A stretch of 64,000 nt of DNA, taken from Roseomonas sp. (GTDB taxonomy: Bacteria > Pseudomonadota > Alphaproteobacteria > Acetobacterales > Acetobacteraceae). The translations under genes and the position numbers were made by a program. Below the pieces are notes generated by a model that did not search any database, was not told where the DNA came from, and saw nothing but the letters and a program-made list of their open reading frames with translations. This document shows, one piece after another, positions 8,873-17,841 of the stretch; position 1 is the stretch's first letter; every line of letters starts with the position of its first letter. The stretch lies in NCBI GenBank assembly GCA_020249465.1, contig JADCFP010000034.1, positions 1 to 64,000 on the forward strand, read 5' to 3'.

Positions 8873-9607
8873 CTATCTCCGCGCGCGGCGCGCTTCAGCG
8901 ACCGCGCGTTCCAGATCCGCAAGCGGCACCGCGCCCGGAATGAAGGCATCGCCAATGATCAAGGCGGGCGTGCCTTCAATGCGGAGCGCGCGGGCCAGTT
9001 CCATGTTGGCATCAATGCGCTGCTGCAAGGCAGGGTCGAGCATATCGCGCTGCCAGCGGGGGATATCCATGCCAATCCGCTCGGCCTCCGCACGCATCAC
9101 CGCTTCCGTTGGCTCTCCGCGCAGCGCCATCAGCCGATCATAGAATTCATTGTATTTGCCCTGGCGTTGCGCGGCGAGCAAAGCCCGCGCGGCAACGACG
9201 GATGCCGGGCCAAGCACTGGCAAATCCTTCATCACCACGCGGATATTGCGGTCCTTCCGCAGCAATTCTGCCATTTCGCCAGCCAGCCTTTTGCAAAAGG
9301 GGCAGCGCGCGTCGAAAAACTCCACAATCGTGACATCACCGCGCGGATTGCCGCGCACCGGGTCGGCGGGGTTGCGCAAAAGCGCTGCCTCATGCGCGCG
9401 AATGGCGGTGGCTTGGGAGGCATTGCGTTCAAAATCCTCAGCCGCTTGCAGCGCGGCCAAGCCTTCGCGGAGCAGGGTCGGGTCGCGGCGCAGCGCATCA
9501 CGCAGAATGGTCAGGATTTCGGCCCGCTGCGCTTCCGTGAAGCTCTGGGCCAAGGCGGGGCCGGCCAGGGTTGCGGCAAGGGCGGAAAGCAGCAGGCGTC
9601 TTTGCAT
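8873..9607 (-). CDS. DsbA-family periplasmic thiol:disulfide oxidoreductase
   Basis: A 244-residue exported thioredoxin-fold protein. The signal peptide is MQRRLLLSALAATLAGPALAQ. Residues about 22-85 form the helical N-terminal segment seen in Com1/BdbD-like DsbA proteins. The active site is CPFC in 'FFDARCPFCKRLAGEM' (about residue 97), and the cis-Pro loop is 'GTPALIIG'. It should introduce or shuffle disulfides in envelope proteins. No DsbB gene is nearby. Its stop TAG lies at the end of repeat A3. Confidence 0.88.
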   Translation of the reverse strand: MQRRLLLSALAATLAGPALAQSFTEAQRAEILTILRDALRRDPTLLREGLAALQAAEDFERNASQATAIRAHEAALLRNPADPVRGNPRGDVTIVEFFDARCPFCKRLAGEMAELLRKDRNIRVVMKDLPVLGPASVVAARALLAAQRQGKYNEFYDRLMALRGEPTEAVMRAEAERIGMDIPRWQRDMLDPALQQRIDANMELARALRIEGTPALIIGDAFIPGAVPLADLERAVAEARRARR

Positions 9608-9767
9608 AATGGCGGGGTCCCCGGCGTGGTAATCCCCTTAACCAAGCCTGCCCCGCGCCATGAGGCAAGCAGCGATTCTGACGCCCCGCCCTTGGACTCG
9701 GGCGCTTCTATGCTAATCCGTATCCGCGACGCGCCTGCCGGCGCGGCCAGTCAGGAAGAATAGTGGC

Positions 9768-11144
9768 ATGATGCATCACGGCAGCAGGTTGAAACTGGGG
9801 CGGGGTTTGCTTGGCATTGGGCTTGGCCTTGCCTTGGCGGCTTGCCAGACGGTGGAATCCACCGTGGATCGCACCGTCAGCACCGTGACGGGTCGTTCAA
9901 ATATCCCCTTAGGCACGCCGGGCCATGTTGCGGGCTTCCTGGGCGGCGTGGCGGCGGATGAGCCCCGTGCGGCGATTGTGGCGCGCGATATCCTCTCGGG
10001 CGGTGGTTCCGCTGTGGATGCGGCGGTGGCGGGCGCCTTTACGATGACGGTGACGTTGCCTTCTCGGGCCGGACTTGGCGGCGGGGGTGTTTGCGTTGCC
10101 TTGGATGCGCAGCGCGGCCTTGCGCGCGCCATCATCTTTCCTGCTGGCGCGCGGACGGAAATCCCCTCTGGCACTGACCGTCCCGCCGCCTTGCCCGCCA
10201 TGGCGCGCGGGCTTTTCGCGCTGCATCTCAATGCCGGGCGCTTCAAGATCGAGGATCTGATCCGCCCCGCCGAGGAATTGGCCCGCTTTGGCACCGAAAT
10301 CAGCCGCACGCTGGCCGATGACCTGGCCGTGGTGGCCGGACCCCTATTGGCGGACCCGAGCGCACGGCAGGTTTTCGGCCGCCCCGGTGGTGGTGGGGTG
10401 CTCAGGCTTGATGATCGCATCGTCCAGCCGGATTTGAGCGCGACCTTGGCGCAGCTCCGCGCCGCGCCGCTTGGCATTGGGGATTTGTATCAGGGCAATC
10501 TGGCGGAACGGCTGGTGGAAGGGTCCATGATGTCGGGCGGTGGCCTGACCGAAGGCGAGCTTCGCACCACGCGGGCACGTGTGGGCGGCCCTGCGCGCTC
10601 GGCACTTGGGTCCGATCTGGTGCTGCTGAGCACCGAGGCATCGCCGGGTATGGCAGGCGCGCTGCAAGCCGCGATGGCCGGGCAGGCCCCGGGCGTGGAT
10701 GGTGCTGCCGGGGCGGGGGCAGGGGCTTCGCTGGTCACGCTGGATAGGGAAGGCAATGCGGTTTCCTGCGCCTTCAGCATGAATAACCTGTTCGGCACGG
10801 GGCGTATTGTGCCTGGCACGGGGATATTGCTGGCCGCGGCGCCGGGCATTGGCCGAGTGGACGCAGCGCCTCTGCCCGTTGCTATCCTCGCACGGCCCGA
10901 TATGCGGCGCTTCCGCGCGGCGGCGTCCGGCAGTGGCGGGCAGGTGGCTTTGGCGGCAACGGCCATGCCCTTGGCGGCGGTGCAGCGCCGGGCCGGGCCG
11001 GCTGACCCCTTTGTAGGTGTGCCGGCGCCTGGGCGCGGCGTGGTGATTTCTTGCGCGGGATTGGTGCCAACCAATGGCCCCGCCTGCATTGGCGCTGCCG
11101 ATCCGCGTGGCGGCGGTGTTGCGCTTGGCAGTTTTGGGCGCTGA
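9768..11144 (+). CDS. Gamma-glutamyltransferase-like lipoprotein, probably catalytically altered
   Basis: A 458-residue lipoprotein (lipobox 'GLALAACQTV') with GGT-fold features: 'AARDILSGGGSAVDAAVAG' near residue 70, 'GLGGGGVCVAL', and 'DREGNAVSCAFSMNNLFGTG'. GGTs self-cleave at a Thr in a TTHxS motif just before that last segment. Here the matching stretch reads G-A-G-A-S, with no Thr, so neither autoprocessing nor transferase activity is expected. It is also roughly 100 residues shorter than typical GGT. It may be a structural or binding derivative. It is followed two bases later by the aminotransferase gene, suggesting an operon. Confidence 0.75.
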   Translation: MMHHGSRLKLGRGLLGIGLGLALAACQTVESTVDRTVSTVTGRSNIPLGTPGHVAGFLGGVAADEPRAAIVARDILSGGGSAVDAAVAGAFTMTVTLPSRAGLGGGGVCVALDAQRGLARAIIFPAGARTEIPSGTDRPAALPAMARGLFALHLNAGRFKIEDLIRPAEELARFGTEISRTLADDLAVVAGPLLADPSARQVFGRPGGGGVLRLDDRIVQPDLSATLAQLRAAPLGIGDLYQGNLAERLVEGSMMSGGGLTEGELRTTRARVGGPARSALGSDLVLLSTEASPGMAGALQAAMAGQAPGVDGAAGAGAGASLVTLDREGNAVSCAFSMNNLFGTGRIVPGTGILLAAAPGIGRVDAAPLPVAILARPDMRRFRAAASGSGGQVALAATAMPLAAVQRRAGPADPFVGVPAPGRGVVISCAGLVPTNGPACIGAADPRGGGVALGSFGR

Positions 11145-11146
11145 GC

Positions 11147-12316
11147 ATGGCGCTCAAGATCGGGCGCGGGGCGGAAGCGCCGCCATTTCTGGTGATGGAT
11201 GTCATCTCGGCGGCCAATGCGCGTGCCGCGAGCCTGCCGCCCGGCGCGCCCGGCATTATCCGCATGGAGGTCGGCCAGCCAGGCACCGGCGCCCCGCGCG
11301 GCGCGGCTGAAGCCGCCATCCGCGCGCTCAATGCCGGCGCACCGCTTGGCTATACCGAGGCTTTTGGGCTGGTGTCGCTGCGGGAGCGTATCGCGCGGCA
11401 TTATCTGGACCATTACGGGCTGACGGTCCCGGCGCGGCGCATTGCGGTGACCATGGGCGCATCCGGCGCTTTTCCGCTCGCCTTTCTGGCGGCGTTTGAT
11501 CCGGGCGATGCCATTGCCATGGCCGCGCCCTTCTACCCGCCCTATGCCAATATTCTGCAAGCGCTTGGCATGCGCCCGCAATTGCTGGAATGCGATGCCG
11601 CAACACGGTTTCAGCCGACCGTAGCCATGCTGGAAAAGCTCGATCCGCGCCCGGCTGGGTTGATTATCGCTAGCCCCTGCAACCCCGCCGGCACCATGTT
11701 GGCGCCGGATGAATTGGCCGCCATTGCGCGCTGGTGCCATACCGAAGGCGTGCGGCTGATCAGTGATGAGATCTATCACGGCCTGAGTTGGGGCACGGTT
11801 GCCGAAAGCAGCGCGGCTTCCTTCAGCGATAGCGCCGTGGTGGTGAATAGTTTTTCGAAATACTGGTCCATGACCGGCTGGCGCATTGGCTGGCTGGTGC
11901 TGCCCGAGGATTTGATCCGCCCGGTGGAATGCCTCGCGCAAAACATGTTCATCAGCGCGCCGCATATCGCGCAGGTGGCGGCAGAAGCCGCCATGGATTG
12001 TCGCGAAGAACTTGAAGGCAATAAGGCGGCTTATGCGCGGAGCCGCGCCGCCCTTTTGGCGGGCCTGCCACGCGCGGGGTTTGACCGGATCGCGGCGGCA
12101 GATGGTGCCTTCTATCTGTGGTGCGATGTCTCGGCCCTTACCAATGACAGCGCGGCGTTTTCGGCGGCGATGCTGGAAGGGGCGAGCATTGCCGCCACCA
12201 CCGGGCTTGATTTTGACCGCGGGCGCGGCGGGCGGTTTTTGCGCTTTTCCTATTGCGGGCCGGAAGCGGATATGGCGGCGGCGCCGAAGCGTTTGGCGCG
12301 GTGGTTGGGGCGCTAA
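11147..12316 (+). CDS. PLP-dependent aminotransferase, class I/II
   Basis: A 389-residue fold-type I aminotransferase. The PLP-binding Lys is in 'NSFSKYWSMTGWRIGW' (about residue 245). Conserved Asn and Asp/Tyr positions appear in 'SPCNPAGTM' and 'LISDEIYHGL'. The C-terminal Arg for the substrate carboxylate is in 'RFLRFSYCG'. The ORF track begins 96 bases upstream inside the GGT-like gene; I use the ATG two bases after that gene's stop (MALKIGRGAEAPPF). Amino-acid specificity cannot be read from the sequence. Confidence 0.88.
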   Translation: MALKIGRGAEAPPFLVMDVISAANARAASLPPGAPGIIRMEVGQPGTGAPRGAAEAAIRALNAGAPLGYTEAFGLVSLRERIARHYLDHYGLTVPARRIAVTMGASGAFPLAFLAAFDPGDAIAMAAPFYPPYANILQALGMRPQLLECDAATRFQPTVAMLEKLDPRPAGLIIASPCNPAGTMLAPDELAAIARWCHTEGVRLISDEIYHGLSWGTVAESSAASFSDSAVVVNSFSKYWSMTGWRIGWLVLPEDLIRPVECLAQNMFISAPHIAQVAAEAAMDCREELEGNKAAYARSRAALLAGLPRAGFDRIAAADGAFYLWCDVSALTNDSAAFSAAMLEGASIAATTGLDFDRGRGGRFLRFSYCGPEADMAAAPKRLARWLGR

Positions 12317-12322
12317 ACTAGC

Positions 12323-12979
12323 TTAACCAGACCGCCCCTTGCGTTCGATCTGTTCCACCTTGGGCCAGATGGATTTGAACAAAGCCTCACGCAGCGACAA
12401 ATCACCGCGATCCGGCGGGGCGTAATCCGGATGCAATTCGCGGGCGAGCACACGGCGCAGCGCATCGAAACGCTGCCGGTCCATTTCATCCGCTTCTTCG
12501 GTCAGCATGCGTGCCTCGGCGGCCAAGGCGCGGCGCTTCCAGGCTTCGCGTTCCGCAATCAGCAGCCGGCAGGCATCGCGGAGCTTTTGCATATTCTCGC
12601 GCTCGGCCATCAAGACGCGGGCGGCTTCGCGAAGCTTTTCCAGCAATTGTTGCTGGTCATTATTGGTGGCGGCGCTGGTCGGCGGTGGCAGGGCAGGGGC
12701 TTCTGCCGGCCTTTGAGCTTCGGGCGGGCTGCCACGGCGTAGCGTAGTGCCTTTGGCGCCTGTGCCAGGTTTACGGGCTACCGGCGGGCCTTCAACGCGG
12801 GCAACTGGCCACCAGCCATCATCTTCAATCGCGCCGACCACGCCAGCACGTTCCATCCGTTCCAAATAATCCAGCGCCAGGCTCCAGCGGATGCCAAGGC
12901 CATCCGACAAGGTGCTGGCATTGATCCTCGGCTGGCGGCGCACATAGCGCACGGCATCGGCATAGGTTGGAATAGGCAT
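12323..12979 (-). CDS. FtsK-gamma-like winged-helix protein with coiled coil and HPD-containing C-terminus
   Basis: A 218-residue cytoplasmic protein in three parts. Residues about 8-55, 'RINASTLSDGLGIRWSLALD...YLERMERAGVVG', resemble the FtsK gamma winged helix that reads KOPS sites. Residues about 55-100 are Pro/Ala-rich and disordered-looking. Residues about 105-165 are a charged coiled coil, with a tail 'RRVLARELHPDYAPP' followed by a predicted helix, recalling the HPD turn of J-domains. No ATPase motor is present. DNA binding is a reasonable inference; the function is unknown. It is convergent with the aminotransferase gene, with six bases between them. Confidence 0.65.
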   Translation of the reverse strand: MPIPTYADAVRYVRRQPRINASTLSDGLGIRWSLALDYLERMERAGVVGAIEDDGWWPVARVEGPPVARKPGTGAKGTTLRRGSPPEAQRPAEAPALPPPTSAATNNDQQQLLEKLREAARVLMAERENMQKLRDACRLLIAEREAWKRRALAAEARMLTEEADEMDRQRFDALRRVLARELHPDYAPPDRGDLSLREALFKSIWPKVEQIERKGRSG

Positions 12980-13077
12980 GGTTCACCATCGGGCGATCCA
13001 GGGTGGATCACCTGACGGCATTTTCGCCTGTCTTTGTTAAGTTCCGGTGAAGGGCTGTGGCGCCAGCCCCAAAAACC

Positions 13078-14061
13078 TTAACCAGCGGTGATTTTGGCCG
13101 CCCGCACCACCTCGGCCCAGGCCGCGGTTTCGCGTTCCATGCGCGCGGCCAGGGCTTCAGGCGTGGAAGGCACCACCAGCGCGCCGGCATCAAAGGCACG
13201 TTTGCGGATGGCGGGATCGGCCAGCACCTCGTTCAACTTTTGGGCCAGCAAGCGCGCCACAGGTTCCGGCGTGCCGCGCGGCGCGAATAGGCTGAACCAG
13301 ACATTGAGGTCGAGATCCGCAAGCCCTTCTTCCTTCGCCGAGGGGATATTCGGCATGCCCGGATGGCGTTCATTCGAACTGACGCAAAGTGCCCGCAGCT
13401 TGCCATCCGCGACGAGCGGCGTGAGTGGCGGCGGCGAATTCATGTAGAAATGCACACGCCCGGCGATCAGGTCGCGGATGGTTTCACCAGTGCCGCGATA
13501 GGGCACATGCAGCATATCAATGCCCGCGCGCAGCTTCAGCAATTCCGCGCCCAAATGATGCATGGACCCAACTCCGGCCGAGGCATAGGTCAAATCGCCC
13601 GGCCTTTGCTTGGCATAGGCGATGAATTCCCGCATCGAATTCACCGGCACCGATGGGTGGGTGACGAAAAGCTGCGGTGTATCGGTGATTTGCCCGATTG
13701 GGATGAAATCCCGCGCCGGGACAATGCCGCCCAGGGTACCAACCGCGGCGCCTCCGGTCATGGTGCCGCAATAGCCACAGAGCAGCGTATGGCCATCCGG
13801 CCGCGCTTGCAGCACGGAAGTCAGGCCAACCACATCATTCCCGCCGGGGCGATTTTCCACCACCATCGAACCACCCAGCGCGCGGCCAAGCTGATCGGCG
13901 ATCAGCCTTGCGCTGAAATCCGTGCCGCCACCGGCAGGCGAGGGCACCACCAGCGTAATGGGCCGATTGGGGAAGGTGTCTTGTGCACGCACCAGCGCGG
14001 GCGTGCTGAGAACGCCAAGGGCTGCACTGGTCAGCGCGCGGCGGGAGAGTTTGTGCTGCAT
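13078..14061 (-). CDS. Tripartite tricarboxylate transporter (Bug/TctC) substrate-binding protein
   Basis: A 327-residue periplasmic solute receptor of the Bug family. It has a signal peptide (MQHKLSRRALTSAALGVLSTPALVRAQ) and the signature 'FPNRPITLVVPSPAGGGTD', with the second loop 'NRPGGNDVVGL' typical of the carboxylate-binding fold. TctA/TctB membrane genes are not adjacent, which is common for this expanded family. The SDR gene lies just upstream on the same strand with an 18-base gap, suggesting one transcript and a carboxylate or its derivative as ligand. Confidence 0.9.
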   Translation of the reverse strand: MQHKLSRRALTSAALGVLSTPALVRAQDTFPNRPITLVVPSPAGGGTDFSARLIADQLGRALGGSMVVENRPGGNDVVGLTSVLQARPDGHTLLCGYCGTMTGGAAVGTLGGIVPARDFIPIGQITDTPQLFVTHPSVPVNSMREFIAYAKQRPGDLTYASAGVGSMHHLGAELLKLRAGIDMLHVPYRGTGETIRDLIAGRVHFYMNSPPPLTPLVADGKLRALCVSSNERHPGMPNIPSAKEEGLADLDLNVWFSLFAPRGTPEPVARLLAQKLNEVLADPAIRKRAFDAGALVVPSTPEALAARMERETAAWAEVVRAAKITAG

Positions 14062-14078
14062 GGTTTTGCCCCTTGGTG

Positions 14079-14882
14079 TCAGACCGCGCCGGTTGCGGTG
14101 ATGCCGCCATCTACGATCAGCTCTGTCCCTGTAATGTGCTTGGCTTCATTGGAGACCAGGAACAGCACCGCATGGGCAATATCCCAGCCATCACCCATTT
14201 TGCCGAGCGGCACTTGCGCATCACGCTTGGCGATCAGCGCGGCGGCGTCATTGCCGCCCAATTGGCGCACCAGCCGATGTTCGACCAAAGGTGTATGCAT
14301 CAGCCCCGGCACCACAGTATTGCAGCGCACGCCCGCCTTGGCGTTTTCAATCGCGACTGATTTGGATAGTGCGACAATACCGTATTTGGTCGCGCTATAG
14401 GCAACATGCGGCCGCGCCGCCTGCATCCGATAGCCAGCGATGGAGGAGATATTCACAATCGCACTCCCTGGCCGCTTCTTCAGATGTGGGAGCGCGAATT
14501 TACAGCCAAGGAAAGCGGATTTCAGGTTGAAATCCACCTGGCGATCCCACACCTCCTCCGGCATTGATTCCGCGCCGCCGGGGTGTGAGCCGCCGACATT
14601 ATTCACCATGATATCTAACTGGCCATAACGCGCGATACCGGCTTCCACCGCCGCCTGGAAGCTTTCGGAATCGAGCACATCGCAGATATGCGAGGCTGCC
14701 TCGCCGCCTTCGGATTTGATGATGCTGATGGTCTCCTCAACCGCGGCAGCGTTGTTATCCAAGCCAAAGACCTTGGCGCCCTGGCGCGCGAGCAGCACGG
14801 CCGTTGCCTTCCCATTGCCCCAACCGGGACCGACTGAACCCGCACCGGTGACGATGGCGACCTTGCCTTTGAGACTGAGCAT
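14079..14882 (-). CDS. SDR-family NAD(P)-dependent oxidoreductase
   Basis: A 267-residue classical short-chain dehydrogenase. The Rossmann glycine motif is expanded, 'VTGAGSVGPGWGNGKA' (residues about 11-26), a variant seen in a subgroup of SDRs. The acidic 'GLDNN' favours NAD. Catalytic residues are Ser in 'NISSIAGY' and Tyr/Lys in 'YSATKYG', and the C-terminal 'GTELIVDGGITATG' is typical. It is the first gene of a probable two-gene transcript with the TctC receptor and is divergent from the amidohydrolase gene, so all three may belong to one catabolic function. Confidence 0.9.
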   Translation of the reverse strand: MLSLKGKVAIVTGAGSVGPGWGNGKATAVLLARQGAKVFGLDNNAAAVEETISIIKSEGGEAASHICDVLDSESFQAAVEAGIARYGQLDIMVNNVGGSHPGGAESMPEEVWDRQVDFNLKSAFLGCKFALPHLKKRPGSAIVNISSIAGYRMQAARPHVAYSATKYGIVALSKSVAIENAKAGVRCNTVVPGLMHTPLVEHRLVRQLGGNDAAALIAKRDAQVPLGKMGDGWDIAHAVLFLVSNEAKHITGTELIVDGGITATGAV

Positions 14883-15002
14883 GCTTTCCTCCGACGTGCT
14901 TTGGGGCGAAGCATCCGCGCTTCACGCCGCGCCGTCCAGACCCCCCGCTTCCGCGGCTTCCGTTTCGCGGTAAGCTGAAGCCGCCCAGATCGGAGAGCCC
15001 TG

Positions 15003-16544
15003 ATGGCCGTAACCCTTGTGCGCAGCCGCGCCATGATCACCAAAACCCTGTCGGCCACCGCCGTTGAGGAAATCGCCGATGGCGCACTGATCCAGGAAGA
15101 TGGCGTCATCACCGAAATCGGCACCTATGATGATCTGCACCGCAAGCATCCAAACCTGCCGGTGGTGGGCTCGGGGCGCGAAGTGATGCTGCCTGGCTTT
15201 GTCAATGCGCATCACCATGTCGGGTTGACGCCGGTGCAATTGGGCTCGCCCGATATGCCTTTGGAGCTTTGGTTCGTCACGCGCCTGGTGGCGCGCAATG
15301 TGAACCCTTACCTTGATACGCTCTATTCGGCTTTTGAGATGATCGGGTCGGGCATTACCACCGTGCAGCATTTGCATGGCTGGGCGCCGGGCAAGCTGCC
15401 TGATGTTGAGAAGCGCGCCGGTGAGATCATTCGCGCCTATGAGGATATCGGCATGCGCGTTTCCTATTGCTTCGCGCTGCGCGACCAGAACCGGCTGGTC
15501 TATCAGGCGGATCAGGATTTTGTGGCAAGCCTGCCGCCTGAATTGCGCGGGCCGATGCAGCGCTGGTTTGACCGCTTCCAATTGTCGCTCGAAGATAATC
15601 TGGACCTGTTCCGCAATCTCCATCGCAGCCACAACGCAAAGCGGCGCGTGCGCGTGCAATTGGCGCCGGCCAATTTGCATTGGTGTTCGGACAAGGCCCT
15701 GGCGGCGATGGCTGAGCTGTCACGCAGCCATGATGCGCCGATCCATATGCATTTGGTGGAAACCGCCTATCAGAAGGAATATGCGCGCCGTCGCGGGGGT
15801 GGCTCGGCGGTGGAATATCTGGATCGCTTCGGCCTGCTCGGGCCGAACATGACGCTCGGCCATGGTGTCTGGTTGAATGAGAAGGATATTGATCGGGTTG
15901 CGGAAACCGGCACCTGCATTTGCCATAATTGTTCGTCCAATTTCCGGCTGCGCTCAGGTGTGGCGCCGCTTAATCGTTTTGAAGCCAGGGGCATCAATAC
16001 CGCGATTGGGTTGGATGAGGCGGGCATCAATGATGACCGCGATATGTTGCAGGAATTGCGCCTGGTGCTGCGCGCGCATCGCATCCCCGGCATGGGTGAT
16101 AATGAAGTGCCAGGCATGGCGCAGGTGCTCCGCATGGCGACGCTGGGTGGGGCGCGTACCACATCCTGGCGCGATAGCCTCGGCACGCTGGAAGTCGGCA
16201 AGGCGGCAGATTTGTCGCTGATAGATTGGGACAGCATCGCCTATCCCTATCTGGATGAACTCACGCCCACCCTGGATGCGCTGGTGCAGCGGGCCAAGGC
16301 CAGCGCCGTGCGCGCTGTGATGTGCGATGGTGAAGTGATCTATCAGGAAGGCCGCTTCACGCGCGTGGACCGTGATTCAGCGCTGAAGGCGCTGCATGAT
16401 GATCTGAACCGCGCCCTTGCGGATGATGAGGTGGAACGGCGCCAGCTTTCCAAGGCGCTGCTGCCGCATGCCAAGCGCTTCTATGCCGATTACATTAACC
16501 CAGCCCGGCATGAACCCTTCTACCGGCCCAGTTCCAGGGTTTGA
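15003..16544 (+). CDS. Amidohydrolase, cytosine/adenosine-deaminase-like (8-oxoguanine deaminase/TrzN group)
   Basis: A 513-residue metal-dependent amidohydrolase of the aromatic deaminase/chlorohydrolase group. N-terminal metal motif 'GFVNAHHHVGLTPV' (about residue 65), later His in 'IHMHLVETAYQ', His in 'TLGHGVWLNE', and the catalytic Asp in 'AIGLDEAGINDD'. An extra C-terminal stretch of about 60 residues follows the usual beta-sandwich. Substrate is probably an aminated heterocycle, by family inference only. It starts 120 bases from the divergent SDR gene. Confidence 0.85.
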   Translation: MAVTLVRSRAMITKTLSATAVEEIADGALIQEDGVITEIGTYDDLHRKHPNLPVVGSGREVMLPGFVNAHHHVGLTPVQLGSPDMPLELWFVTRLVARNVNPYLDTLYSAFEMIGSGITTVQHLHGWAPGKLPDVEKRAGEIIRAYEDIGMRVSYCFALRDQNRLVYQADQDFVASLPPELRGPMQRWFDRFQLSLEDNLDLFRNLHRSHNAKRRVRVQLAPANLHWCSDKALAAMAELSRSHDAPIHMHLVETAYQKEYARRRGGGSAVEYLDRFGLLGPNMTLGHGVWLNEKDIDRVAETGTCICHNCSSNFRLRSGVAPLNRFEARGINTAIGLDEAGINDDRDMLQELRLVLRAHRIPGMGDNEVPGMAQVLRMATLGGARTTSWRDSLGTLEVGKAADLSLIDWDSIAYPYLDELTPTLDALVQRAKASAVRAVMCDGEVIYQEGRFTRVDRDSALKALHDDLNRALADDEVERRQLSKALLPHAKRFYADYINPARHEPFYRPSSRV

Positions 16545-16602
16545 GGCGCTTGCCCGCAACTAACGCTTGACCTTGGCCCCCAGGGGCGGAAGAGATGATC
16601 TT

Positions 16603-17505
16603 ATGCCGTTCCGCCGCCTTTTGCCGATTCTGAGTGCTTTGGTGCTGACCGCGCCGGCCTTTGGCCAATCGAGCCTGGGTGGTACCCAGAATGTGCCGCC
16701 GCCGCGCCAGGCGGCGCCCACGCCCGCGCCCGCCACGCAGCCTCGGCCCGAACAGCGCCCGCCGGTGGTCAATCCGCCTGCAAGACCTCAGGCGACGCAA
16801 CGCAACGCCGAGGGACAGCAACGCCCCCCGGCCGCGCAACAACAACAGCGCCCCCCTGGGCAGCAGCAACAACAACAGCGCCAGGCCGGCCAGCAGCAAC
16901 GCCCCGCCGGACAACCCCAGGCGGGTCAGGGTAATCGCGCTGCTGCCGGGGCTGCTGCCGGGGTCGCCGCCGGTGCTGCGGCCGGCGCCGCCGCGACTGC
17001 CGGAGCGGCCAAACCACCCGAAGCGGCCACGGCGCCCACGCCCCCGGCGGAACGCGCACCCACTACCGGGTCCGTCACCGGCCTGCCGCTGCCGCGTTTT
17101 GCCGCGCTCCGGTCGGATGAGGTGAATATGCGGAGCGGCCCCGGCACGCGCTTCCCGATCGAATGGACCTATCAGCGACGCGAATTGCCGGTGGAAATTG
17201 TGCGCGAATTCGAACTCTGGCGCCGCATCCGTGACCCGGAAGGCACCGAAGGCTGGGTGCATCAATCAACGCTGATGGGAAGGCGTTCCTTCATTGTGCG
17301 CGGCGCGCCGGGGTCTGAGGTGCTGCTCCGCCGCCGGGCGGAGGATCAAGCCCAGCCCGTCGCGCGGCTCCGCCCCGGCGTGGTGGGCCGCTTGCGGGCC
17401 TGCGAACCCAATAGCCCCTGGTGTGAGGCGCAGATCGGCGAATTCCGGGGCCACATCAAGCGCGCCGATATCTGGGGCGTGGGGCCGACCGAGGAAGTGA
17501 AATAA
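16603..17505 (+). CDS. Secreted bacterial-SH3-domain protein with Gln/Pro- and Ala/Gly-rich linker
   Basis: A 300-residue exported protein. I start at MPFRRLLPILSALVLTAPAFGQ, a clean signal peptide, rather than 12 codons upstream as in the ORF track. Residues about 35-170 are low complexity: Pro/Gln blocks (QQQQRPPGQQQQQQ) then an Ala/Gly stretch (AAAGAAAGVAAGAAAGAAA). The C-terminal ~130 residues hold two SH3-like units, the first marked by 'VNMRSGPGTRFPIEWTYQR' and 'GWVHQSTLMGRRSFIV', the second from 'LLRRRAEDQAQPVARL'. Cell-wall or envelope binding is the usual role. Confidence 0.8.
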   Translation: MPFRRLLPILSALVLTAPAFGQSSLGGTQNVPPPRQAAPTPAPATQPRPEQRPPVVNPPARPQATQRNAEGQQRPPAAQQQQRPPGQQQQQQRQAGQQQRPAGQPQAGQGNRAAAGAAAGVAAGAAAGAAATAGAAKPPEAATAPTPPAERAPTTGSVTGLPLPRFAALRSDEVNMRSGPGTRFPIEWTYQRRELPVEIVREFELWRRIRDPEGTEGWVHQSTLMGRRSFIVRGAPGSEVLLRRRAEDQAQPVARLRPGVVGRLRACEPNSPWCEAQIGEFRGHIKRADIWGVGPTEEVK

Positions 17506-17547
17506 CGCCCCTTTCGCGCCTGGGCTTTTCCAGATTAAGCTTTCGCC

Positions 17548-17841
17548 ATGACCGAGGAATCACCCAACCGCGCGCTGCACGATATTGGCGGGATCGCGCG
17601 CTTCCGCTGCACCCCAGTTGAGCATGATGAGGCGCCGCCCGATGCCTTCGGCAAGAAGGTGGACGCCATTCGGCAAATCCTGGCGCAGAAAAAGATGATG
17701 ACGGTGGATGAGCTTCGCCGCGGCATCGAAAGCATCCCAGAGGATGAATACTTCGCCCTTGGCTATTACGAACGTTGGTTGCGTTCGATTGCGGCGCTGA
17801 TGGTCGAAAAAGGCGTCATCCGGCAGGAGGATTTGGCATGA
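17548..17841 (+). CDS. Nitrile hydratase-family beta subunit, N-terminal half (separate gene)
   Basis: A 97-residue protein matching the N-terminal domain of nitrile hydratase beta subunits: 'DIGGIARF' near the start, then the helical 'MTVDELRRGIESIPEDEYF' and 'YYERWLRSIAALMVEKGVI'. In normal nitrile hydratases this is fused to the SH3-like half; here that half is the next gene, overlapping by four bases (ATGA). Thiocyanate hydrolase also has beta split in two, and activator proteins of Co-type enzymes resemble this domain, so it could be a structural subunit or a maturation factor. Confidence 0.8.
   Translation: MTEESPNRALHDIGGIARFRCTPVEHDEAPPDAFGKKVDAIRQILAQKKMMTVDELRRGIESIPEDEYFALGYYERWLRSIAALMVEKGVIRQEDLA

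Noticed and set aside
10490-11965. 491-codon minus-strand ORF
   Set aside because: Spans the opposite strand of two well-supported genes (GGT-like and aminotransferase) and shows no motif.
16801-17060. Possible CRISPR or tandem-repeat locus
   Set aside because: The repetitive DNA is just Gln/Pro and Ala/Gly codon runs inside the SH3-protein gene; no regular spacers.
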